From Saccharum officinarum (Eukaryota; Streptophyta; Magnoliopsida; Poales; Poaceae): 64,000 nucleotides of DNA. Below the pieces are notes generated by a model. That model saw nothing but the letters and a program-made list of their open reading frames with translations, was not told where the DNA came from and made no database searches. Both the position numbers and the translations under genes were made by a program. Where the stretch lies: contig CM036199.1 in NCBI GenBank assembly GCA_020631735.1, positions 19,385,553 through 19,449,552 of the forward strand, read 5' to 3'. Shown here piece by piece: positions 34,801 to 43,864 of this stretch; the stretch's first letter is position 1; each line of letters begins with the position of its first letter.

Positions 34801-35709
34801 GCACCCCTCGGTAGGCCTCATGGGAACCTGATTGGCTTCCTCCGCCTTGAAGTTCCCGACCATCCGGCGAGCCCGCCGGAGAACCTCCTCAAGGGTGAGG
34901 GATTCGTGGGACATCCGGGTGCCCTCCAGGTTCGCCTCCGGAGTCATCTGGTCCAGGCGGAGACGACGCTGGCACAACGGCATCACTCTACGGCGATGGA
35001 AGCCCGCAGCCACCGCCGCAGCCGTCAGGCCCCGAAGGCGAAGCTGCTGCAGCGCCGCCAGCAGCGGATCCAAGCGCGTCTTCTCGGCCTCGGGCACTCC
35101 GTACGACCAGTGCTCTTCTCGAGCAGTCAGCACGCGGCCGGTGTACCTCGGCAACTGATTTTCATCATTGCGGAGATAGAACCAACCCTCGTGCCACCCA
35201 CTGTTCGAGGAGATGAGTCGGGCCGGGATGTATAGATCCGTCCGACCCGATCTCACTTGCAGCACGCAGCTCCCCACTCGGGCCGCGGACAGGACGCCTT
35301 TCTCCCCTGCCCTCTTGGCGAAGAGCTCGGCCTTGAAAAGGTGAAGCCACAAGTTCCACTGTGGCTCCACCCTAAGGTAGCCCTCGCAGACCGCCGCAAA
35401 GATGGTGGCCTGCGCTACGGCGTTGGGGGAAAGGTGGTGAAGCTCCACCCGGTAGTAGTGGAGGAGCGCACGCATGAAGACCGACGCTGGCACGCCGAAC
35501 CCCCGCTCATGAAAGCTGACGAAGCTCACCACGTACCCTTCGGGGGGCACTGGCTCCTGGTGGGCGGGGGGCGGTGCCACCCACTCCGGCCGCGCCGAGT
35601 TCGTCCTCGGCCGCAACAGCCCGTCCTCGACCAACTCCTCCAACCTCCTCTCCGTCACCGAGGAGGCGGCCCAGTCGTCGGTGGGAAGGATCTGGCTCTT
35701 TCCTGCCAT
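31850..35709 (-). pseudogene. Antisense five-exon gene of Tat element (Transposase_28-type N-terminus, coiled-coil C-terminus)
   Basis: Exons on the minus strand are 35709-34792, 34713-34008, 33937-32954, 32879-32368 and 32297-31850. The introns (78, 70, 74 and 70 nt) all have GT-AG borders, and the reading phase fits at each junction (phases 0, 2, 0, 1). Exon 1 encodes about 306 residues resembling the putative gypsy-type transposon family (Pfam Transposase_28, recalled): FVSFHERGFGVP, LHHLSPNAVAQ, EPQWNLWLHLFKAEL. Exon 2 is Lys/Arg- then Asp/Glu-rich. Exon 3 is Ala/Pro/Glu-rich. Exons 4-5 form long coiled coils (KEEAAQAWAAEAV, ARVKELEEDVSQ). Five one-base shifts are seen: at C8 34379-34386, C7 33125-33131, near 32783, near 32417 and near 32135. 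They may be decay or sequence errors. The function is unknown. Confidence 0.8.
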
Positions 35710-35853
35710 CGATGTCGTCGGAAGGGGATGGGAGAAAAGGATGCGGTGGCTGCGGCAAGACGGGCGGAGAACGCGATGTGGCAGGGGATGTCTAGGGCAA
35801 AGGATTGCAGGGATGCAAGTAACCGGTGGGGAACGGAGACCCCAAGGCCTTAG

Positions 35854-35860
35854 CTTTATA
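35854..35860 (-). promoter_or_regulatory. TATA box for the antisense gene
   Basis: The minus strand reads CATATAAAGC, about 145 bp upstream of the ATG at 35709, a normal distance for a plant gene with a short leader. This supports a separate antisense transcription unit within element D. Confidence 0.55.
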
Positions 35861-36061
35861 TGCTCGGACGGAAGCCCAACGGCCGCGCGAAAAGTAAGGA
35901 GCAGTTTCTCGCGATAAAACCGCTCGCCTAACCGTTTCCTTATATCTCGCAGGAACTGAGCACGTGGCCGCTCCCCACGTCGTAACCATACGCCGATAAC
36001 GCGCCGGTCTCGCCTCCCGAAAAAACGCGCCCGGACAACGAAATATCTCCAGGTATGTCTT

Positions 36062-37560
36062 AAATGGGTGCGAAGCCCGCAATAAGTCTCGAGGGAGCGA
36101 AAGCTGGCCCTCGAACGGGGTTCGACAGCTGCCCTCGAGCAACAGAGTTAGGGACGACCCAGGGTGCGCCCGTACATGGCCAAGGGCTCGAGCCACGCTC
36201 TCGAGGCACCCCAGGACGTATTCGAGGCCGAAGGAGAAGGTTGTGGTAGGAATCCCTCCGGGGGAGGCATCGAGCCCTCGAATCCTGTCGAAGGGAATCG
36301 AGATCCACACGACCACTTCTTGGCATTTTTGAGGGCGCCTCCGGGCCACTAGCCGACCCCTAACGAACGGGGCACGGGTTCTCACTCGAATTCCCCCGCT
36401 AGCAGCTCACCGGAGATCGTCGTAACTCGGGCCCAAACGAGGGTAGTGCGACATTCTCCACCCCTCCTCCTTTTTTCAAAAAAGGAGCGTGAGGGTCGCG
36501 AAAGACGGCCGGGACTCTGATCGACCTCGTGCGTGCGAGGCTCGGGGTCCCGACTGCAAAAATGGGTGCGAAGCCCGCAATAAGTCTCGAGGGAGCGAAA
36601 GCTGGCCCTCGAACGGGGTTCGACAGCTGCCCTCGAGCAACAGAGTTAGGGACGACCCAGGGTGCGCCCGTACATGGCCAAGGGCTCGAGCCACGCTCTC
36701 GAGGCACCCCAGGACGTATTCGAGGCCGAAGGAGAAGGTTGTGGTAGGAATCCCTCCGGGGAGGCATCGAGCCCTCGAATCCTGTCGAAGGGAATCGAGA
36801 TCCACACGACCACTTCTTGGCATTTTTGAGGGCGCCTCCGGGCCACTAGCCGACCCCTAACGAACGGGGCACGGGTTCTCACTCGAATTCCCCCGCTAGC
36901 AGCTCACCGGAGATCGTCGTAACTCGGGCCCAAACGAGGGTAGTGCGACATTCTCCACCCCTCCTCCTTTTTTCGAAAAAGGAGCGTGAGGGTCGCGAAA
37001 GACGGCCGGGACTCTGATCGACCTCGTGCGTGCGAGGCTCGGGGTCCCGACCGCAAAAATGGGTGCGAAGCCCGCAATAAGTCTCGAGGGAGCGAAAGCT
37101 GGCCCTCGAACGGGGTTCGACAGCTGCCCTCGAGCAACAGAGTTAGGGACGACCCAGGGTGCGCCCGTACATGGCCAAGGGCTCGAGCCACGCTCTCGAG
37201 GCACCCCAGGACGTATTCGAGGCCGAAGGAGAAGGTTGTGGTAGGAATCCCTCCGGGGGAGGCATCGAGCCCTCGAATCCTGTCGAAGGGAATCGAGATC
37301 CACACGACCACTTCTTGGCATTTTTGAGGGCGCCTCCGGGCCACTAGCCGACCCCTAACGAACGGGGCACGGGTTCTCACTCGAATTCCCCCGCTAGCAG
37401 CTCACCAGAGATCGTCGTAACTCGGGCCCAAACGAGGGTAGTACGACATTCTACACCCCTCCTCCTTTTTTCGAAAAAGGAGCGCGAGGGTCGCGCAGCA
37501 AAAGACGGCCGGGACCCTAATCGACCTCGCGCGCACGAGGCTCGGGGGCTTGACCGCAAC
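36062..37560. repeat. Three tandem repeats of ~497 bp in the 3' region of element D
   Basis: The phrase atgggtgcgaagcccgcaat starts at 36064, 36562 and 37059, so the spacing is 498 and 497 bp. Units 1 and 2 are nearly identical over their full length. Unit 3 is slightly diverged at its end (gcgcacgaggctcgggggcttg). Each unit contains a short inverted block ccttttttcaaaaaagg or ccttttttcgaaaaagg. Open frames inside repeat with the unit and are not genes. Tat elements are known for tandem arrays near the 3' LTR. Confidence 0.92.
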
Positions 37561-37822
37561 AAAATGTCCCCCAATCGAACGCAAACAAGACCTCGGAGGA
37601 GTCTCCATACTCCACCGAGGCCTCGGGGGCTACACCCGGCGGGTGCGCTCGCGCGCCCCCACCGGAAAAATCACGACGCTACGACTCCAGTTCTGACTAA
37701 CCTCTGGGAGAGTGATCACACACTCACCCAAAGGCTCGGGGGCTACTGTCGGTACCAACAGTACGGGGGTACCACAGCTATCGCCAAAACACTAACAAAA
37801 ACCGAAACCAGTAGAAAAGATA

Positions 37823-37970
37823 GCCCGCTCGACGGGGCGCCTCGACCGCGTCCCGGCTCCGACTCGTACGAGGCCCGCCCGACGGGGCGCCTCGACCGCG
37901 CTCCGGCTCCGACTCGTACGAGGCCCGCTCGACGGGGCGCCTCGACCGCGCCCCGGCCCCTCGACGCCCT
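37823..37970 (+). repeat. 50-bp minisatellite, three copies, in LTR of D
   Basis: gacggggcgcctcgaccgcg recurs at 37831, 37881 and 37931, each time 50 bp apart, with few changes. It lies in the presumed U3. Confidence 0.9.
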
Positions 37971-38441
37971 TTCTTTACCTACCCGGGACAAAAGCCATAG
38001 CATTCAATGCGGTTACCTACTACCACCGACCGACATGGCTACGGCATGGGTCAACGCGGGAACAATACCCACGTCAAGTCTCACTGTTTTACCGCCCATC
38101 CCGTGATGGGAGGTGAAAGCCGTCACTGTATCCACCATACCGCGCACTATTCACCATCAGTCACCCTCGAGGGAGGATAAGACAAGGTCCGTCCCCCGCG
38201 ATACCGGGGGTTCGGCCTTATCCATCCGACCTCGACCCAGCCTCGACCCGGCCCCAACGCTCGACTTAGCTCGAATGACGGTATGGCCTGGCACTCTGGG
38301 TCATTTCACCCTCTTGTCCCGTACCGCGTCAGGATACCCAGGGATGGCCGGCCATCCCGAAGCCACGTCGCTACAGTCAACTCAACAGGAATCGACGAAA
38401 CATCGCCTCAAGCCTCCCCTCGACTTGGCCACCTCTCGCCC

Positions 38442-38449
38442 TATAAAAA
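38442..38449 (+). promoter_or_regulatory. TATA box of the D LTR
   Basis: tataaaaa follows ctctcgccc in a GC-rich LTR. It is a good candidate for the element's promoter. Confidence 0.6.
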
Positions 38450-38762
38450 GGCAGGCCAGGGCGAACCAAAGGGGAAGGGGGGAAGAAAAAACACGAAGCA
38501 TCACGGAAAAAACGCGAAGCAACCATCTTTCTCCTTTTTCTCTTTGAGACTTGGGGCTCGACACCCTCTCTCGCCTGCTTGTAACCCCTACACGAGCACC
38601 CCGGTGCAAGGAAATACAAACCTCTCTTCCCCGCTGGACGTAGGGCCTTCTTTTGCCCGAACCAGGATAAACCCCCGTGTGTTCTCCTTGCATCACCATC
38701 CAGGAAAGAGTCACGCAGCATTTACTCGTTGGTTTAGGACCCCCTTGGTCCGAACACCGACA

Positions 38763-38938
38763 ATATGCATGAAGCATTAAATGTAGGTAAAAAAAATAAC
38801 TAATTGCATAGTTTGTCTGTAAAGTTCGAGACGAATCTTTTGAGTCTAATTAATCCATGGTTGGATAAATTTTACCAAATAACAACGAAAAATGCTACAG
38901 TAACTTTTCACCCAAATTTTCCCAACTAAACACAGCCC
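38763..38938. mobile_element. MITE fragment (AACTAAAC family), cut by element D
   Basis: It begins directly at the LTR border of D and runs to ttcccaactaaacacagcc. The inner phrase cgagacgaatcttttgag is typical of the grass MITE family with aactaaac ends. The left end is missing. Confidence 0.65.
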
Positions 38939-38939
38939 A

Positions 38940-39163
38940 TGTTTAGTTCCCAAAAAAATTATAAAAAGCTACTGTAGTATTTTCGTTGTTATTTGATAAT
39001 TAATATCTAATTATGGACTAACTAAACTTAAAAGATTTATCTCGTGATTTACAGCTAAACAGTATAATTAGTTTTATTTTTTATTTATATTTAATGTTCC
39101 ATGCATATGTCTAAAGATTCGTTACTGTAGTTTTTTAGAAAAATTTTTAGAACCAAACGTGCC
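38940..39163. mobile_element. Second MITE of the same family, opposite direction
   Basis: It starts tgtttagttcccaaaaaaat and ends ttagaaccaaacgtgcc. The middle (aaaagatttatctcgt, ttagttttatttttta) is the reverse-complement layout of the first fragment. The two stand end to end. Confidence 0.65.
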
Positions 39164-41475
39164 CTGCTGCGGAGAACTGAGAACAAATCGATAGCACGCA
39201 CGCCACTGGACTCCGGCACGCCGACGTGGCGTGACGCCGAGCGGCCGACGACGACGGGGACGTGCAAGGCATAGAGGCCACCATCAGGTTTGCTGCGGCT
39301 GTGCTGATTCTCATCTATTTCTTTTCTAAAAAAACTGCATACATAATTACTACTTATCAATAAATTATTTGTGTATTATGATGATTAGTTAGATCACCAT
39401 CACTATTAGAGATTAGTTCCCGGTTCGCCCAATATTAATATTATTAGAAGATAAATATCATGTGAGTTTTTTTATATCATATATGATTGTATCATGCCAC
39501 GTGAGTTTTGTTACATTGAGCCCTCCGTCATGCATGATCTTGCTCTTCCTCTATAACAATAACAACCGTTCGATCTACACGTCGTGTTATATAAGTTTAT
39601 TTAGACATATATGTGCCACACAAGTATACCCAATTAACGTACATATGTTCCCAACGTATGTACATGTCCAGTATCAATTCATATTCTGATATATCAACAA
39701 ATTTAGTAGGACTGCATGTAGAGATTTGGTTTAAAGAAATTCAAAATATAACATAATTATTAATAAATATTTTAGTTGTTTATTAATATATCAAACATAA
39801 TTAAATCTATACATAAATATTTCAATGCACATGTGCATTTGTAAAAATAAATTAAAATTTATAAAAGGAAAAGAAAGTATACAATACAATCGAAAAAGAA
39901 GGAGACACGGAAAGGAAAAAAAGAAGGCTATGCATCCAAAGAAGGAACCATTGGTCTGCCTGATAATGTTTCATTTTTCTTTTCCTAATGCAACTAATAA
40001 ATAAATCACGTGCAATGCATAAGCTTTAAGTCTAGCCTCGTTATTAGCAATTAAAAGAAAAATAATAAAAATCTAAACGCACGTTATTTTGTTTGTTATA
40101 TGACAAAAAAGAAAGAAAAAACTAACACGCGAGGAAGATGCCGACTACCGAGCCTCTTCCAACGGTGCTCTAGATCCAGGAATAACGGATTGACCTTTCC
40201 TAGATTCAGTTTTTTCAAATAATTAGAAATTATAAATTGAATTCCTTGGTTAATAGGCCAGACGCATTAGGCAACCCAATAGAGCACTGGTCCTTCTATG
40301 TCTTGCATTACTTATAGCCACATTGTGAATGAACCGGCTGCAACATGGAGGTGAAACTAAAACCAAGACATACAAAACAACACAATTCACACGTGAGGGA
40401 CAGACAATCCCCTAAATCTAAAAAATATATGAGAAAAAAGATGAAAAACAAAAATATAAACATGTTTGTAAGAAATAATGGAAAAAATCATGTACATGTG
40501 CTTTGTCTTCTACTTTATGTGGCCAAAAAGGAAAGAAACATAAAGTTACGTTGTTTATGGGGCCAAAAAGAAAAAAACATTAAGTTATGTTTAGATGGAC
40601 CTACTATAAAGAAATTAATGTTACATTATTTAAGTCATAATTATTTTGCATCCAGAGATGCTTGTTTGTTTATATTTGTTCATCTAGGCAAAATCTTATC
40701 GCATCACTAAAAAAGTCATAATGCCTCACATTATTTGTACGTGCCTACAATAAACGTTGGGTAGCAAAGTATGGAAAGATAAATGTTAAAAACATATAAG
40801 CAGTAAGCTCACTCCAATATGAGTGCTCTCTTCTCCGACTTTTATAGAGCCTCTAGTAGCACAACTGAGACTACGACGGGTTCTCCACCATATGGATGAG
40901 TTCTCCACCCATACGAGTATAGATTGACGTAACTATGGAAATAGGATAAGATAGGGGTAACACGAGCCGTTTAAAAAGGTGTAATGCAGTGTTATATACG
41001 GCTGAGGCATACTAACGAAAAAAATGATTTGAACCTGGTTCTAAACGACCCGATCAAATCGATCAAACACTTGCTTTGTCTATCTTTATTATATATCGAC
41101 AATTCAATTAAATTATCATTGCATTTAAAATAATTTTAGAAATACGTGTGTCGTACGTACATATTTGCTAGTTTTCCTCTAAATTCGGATGGATCAGAAT
41201 TGCTTGCTGCAGGACTGTGGCAAGCAGACAAGGTGCAATGGTCACCTTCTCATATGAGCACTGACAAAATTCAGATCGAGGAGACAAGCTCATGTTTGCT
41301 TGCACTCGGCCTAAAACTTCTCTTGTTACTCTCTCCAATTACAGATGCAAGTACTTGGGTCATCGGCCTATACATATAATATAAATATCATGATTATGTT
41401 TATTTACCTAATTTTATCTCATTCAATATATTTTCATGTGAGCAAACAAATTCTGTCTCAACTCAACCAGGCTAG
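39164..41475. other. Host DNA without recognisable genes
   Basis: A short GC-rich patch (about 39165-39300) has no open frame with known content. The rest is AT-rich. Open frames up to 121 residues (for example 40345-40710) are low-complexity Lys/Asn-rich and not convincing. No tRNA or other RNA gene was seen. Confidence 0.5.
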
Positions 41476-41477
41476 CT

Positions 41478-41721
41478 AGGGCCTTGTTCAGTTGCAAAAA
41501 ATTTTGCAAAATGATCATGTAGCACGTTTATTTGTTATTTGACAATTAGTGTTCAATCATGGTCTAATTAGGCTTAAAAGATTCGTCTCGTCCATTTCGT
41601 CTAAACTGTGTAATTAGTTTTATTTTTTTATCTATATTTAATGCTTCATGCATGTGTCTAAAGATTTGATGTGACGGGGAATCTGAAAAATTTTGCAAAA
41701 TTTTCTGGGAACTAAACCGGC
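41478..41721. mobile_element. MITE (AACTAAAC family) into which element E inserted
   Basis: The left end ctagggccttgttcagtt is at 41476. The right side runs to gggaactaaaccggc, where the E LTR begins at 41722. The expected last bases (cctag) are missing here but present at 19907-19911 after the other end of E. The 5-bp flank is ccggc on this side (41717-41721) and cccgc on the other (19902-19906), a likely target duplication with one change. Confidence 0.75.
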
Positions 41722-42203
41722 TGTGGCGGAATCGCCCAGTTTAGCACGCTTTCAGGGGCACTTGCCTTCCACTAGACACTAAGAGCCCTGAAAGTGAGCT
41801 AAACCAGGCGGTTCCGTCGAGCACACCCGACGGGAGAACTCTAACACTCCACATTTTACACCCGGGATCCAATAATGAGTACAAACTTACATTACTTAGT
41901 CCATTTTATACAACACAGAGTCTCAGGAATAGTTATTACAATACCAGAGGTTCAGAGTGCAATAAACTAACAACGAAAATAAATAAACGTCTACGGAGCG
42001 AGATGAGAATCCGTCTGTGCCCACCAGAAGAATTCTCCACACAAGGCCTACCTGCTCAAGGTGCACCTGCAACAAGGGTAAAATAAACCCTGAGTACACA
42101 ATGTACTCGCAAGACTTACCCGACTGGAAATTATATTTCCCGACTCTCAAGGATTATGATAGGCTTTATGGCTGGTGGGTTTTCTTATTTGCGAGAAGCA
42201 GCA
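41722..42203 (-). repeat. 3' LTR of E, outer 482 bp
   Basis: It is colinear with 56230-56711. It stops at gaagcagca, where element C begins with tgtaacag. The 5 bp before C (cagca, 42199-42203) are the likely target site, but the other side lies in the gap. Confidence 0.85.
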
Positions 42204-42630
42204 TGTAACAGAACCGACCAAATTATAAGAGCACAAGTACAAAAACAAGCACCGAAGCGCTCAAATTTTCGAACTTGAGCCCATATAATCCCGGTAGTCA
42301 ATCGAAACCACGAAGGATTTCAAACCAACTTGCTTACAACCAAGATCGCATCATTCAACATACAACATCATACGTTACATTTCACAAGTAGTTCTGAAAT
42401 AAGTTTACACATACGGAGTTGCAAATATTACAAACCAAGTTTATAAAGTAGCGGAAGCAAACACACACCATTTGTTTAACTACTGCCAGTCTTGTTGATC
42501 AACAACCCGCAAAAGCATCAGGAAAGTACATAAAGGATGATCACGCTCTAGTGATCTAGTCTTCGTCACCCGCAGGGTGGAGACAAGTTTTGCAGAAGCC
42601 TTGATAGAGCATATCATCTGCAACAGGAGG

Positions 42631-42674
42631 GAATAAACCCTGAGTACTGGAATGTACTCAGCTAGACTTACCCG
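42631..42674 (-). other. Conserved GTAAGT + hairpin + GGGTTTATT block, family C
   Basis: The minus strand reads CGGGTAAGTCTAG, then the stem-loop CTGAGTAC-ATTCCA-GTACTCAG, then GGTTTATTCC. It matches the block in family E at 601-642 in order and spacing, with a shifted stem and another loop. Confidence 0.5.
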
Positions 42675-43708
42675 TCGAAAACCAGAAATAAGATGACACC
42701 AAGGATTATGCAAGGCTTACACAAGAGGCTAGCTGACATCACATTTTTGCATAAAGGCATAAGTAATTGAGACTCTTATAACCTGTACTAGCAGTTATTT
42801 TTATCATTTACCTGTCATCTATCTTAGCACCTGTACTAATCATGCACTTGATTATAATCAAACAATTATCATTATTATATCCAGAGCAGGTATGAATTGT
42901 GGCAACATTGTATCATTCCCTTAACCACCGGTTCATTTAATGAGATCTACGTTGCCGCTGCTCAAGTCAAGTGCTCACTAACCGGGAGCGACGGCGATTC
43001 GAATCGAATTCCTATCCAGCTGGAGGGGTATTTCTAACACTCACCGAGTCACGCCTGGCGAGGGCTGCTCAGGTCATCTTTTGTACAGTTCAGGAATCGC
43101 GGGTCCGAATAACGTCGCGTCCCCAAGGGCGACACTCTGCCAGGTGATAGAGACTCTAACCCCCCTTGGTCTCACGCCAATGTCCCCAAGCACATCCTTT
43201 CTCTCCTCTAAGATGCAACCTACCATTCGATTCCCGGCCTGAACCATACTACTTGACTTCGCGGTCGGAACGACTTATCCGGCCAACTAAGTGTTAGACT
43301 GCGTTCAACATGACTCAAGGACGTACAGCGAAGCGGTCCTTAAACGACTCAGACGGGCATAGCTCCACACCCAAGACGTGAAGTGTCTTGCAGCTGTACT
43401 ATCGAACTCCCGCCCGGTCTCAATTTCATTTTAAGGCATGGTTCCATCCACGATAGCCATAAAGCCACTTGTGACTCCTTCCTACATCTCGCGGATGATC
43501 GAAAATCATCCGACTTCTACCGAACTAAGCAGGGCTAAGCATTGACACGTGCCTAAACCTAATATAGGATTAAGTACGATATCTGGACAAGGATAGGTAT
43601 AATGCAACAAGTGTTTTCATATAACTCCTACAACTTAATGCAGTAAACAATTAAAAGTACTCAGTATTACTTTATAAAACATTAGGTTCAGCATGCACCG
43701 GGGCTTGC

Positions 43709-43864
43709 CTTTCAGAAAGGTTGAAGGTCGGTGGTCAGGACACTCAGGCAAGTCTTCAGCGGCGTCTCCTCCACCGACTGGTTCCGCTGGCTCCTCTGGC
43801 TGGTCCTGGATTTCCTCCAGAATCACTGGCTCGAACTCGAGGAGTGTTATCCCCTCCGGACCAC
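43709..43864 (-). other. Candidate acidic internal exon inside the C LTR (phase 1-1, 156 nt)
   Basis: Acceptor-like CATGCAATAG comes before 43864, then an acidic frame (PEGITLLEFEPVILEEIQ, then DQPEEPAEPVGGGDAAEDL) of 52 codons, ending CTGAAAG before GCAAGCCCCGG. Both borders are phase 1. The 18-base string around the end (tgcaccggggcttgcctt on plus) is identical to that in family E at 17334-17351. The inside differs in sequence but is also Glu/Asp-rich. Confidence 0.4.

Larger units (their letters stand above)
28475..38762 (+). mobile_element. Tat-lineage Ty3/gypsy element D (3' part)
   Basis: This plus-strand element enters from the gap within its RT. The order is RT, RNase H, a second archaeal-type RNase H, integrase, a convergent antisense gene (35709 down to 31850), three 497-bp tandem repeats, and a 3' LTR of 1016 bp. 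The second RNase H and a large antisense frame after pol are features of the Tat lineage (RIRE2, Grande and relatives). The 5' LTR and gag are not in the window. The base after the LTR starts atatg, inside a MITE. Confidence 0.88.
37747..38762 (+). repeat. 3' LTR of element D
   Basis: This 1016-bp LTR runs from tgtcggtaccaac to gaacaccgaca with TG...CA ends. It is preceded by the G-rich ctcgggggctac, the probable purine tract. It contains a 50-bp minisatellite (37823-37970) and a TATA box at 38442. The 5' LTR is not visible, so the target duplication cannot be checked. Confidence 0.85.

Noticed and set aside
36060..37560. Repeated open frames of 60-160 residues
   Set aside because: They recur with the 497-bp tandem unit on both strands and shift frame between units; no protein family was recognised.
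36062..37560. CRISPR-like array
   Set aside because: Units are ~497 bp with no short repeat-spacer pattern, in a plant retrotransposon.
40345..40710. 121-residue open frame in host DNA
   Set aside because: Low-complexity Lys/Asn-rich translation of AT-rich DNA, no domain, no splice or promoter support.
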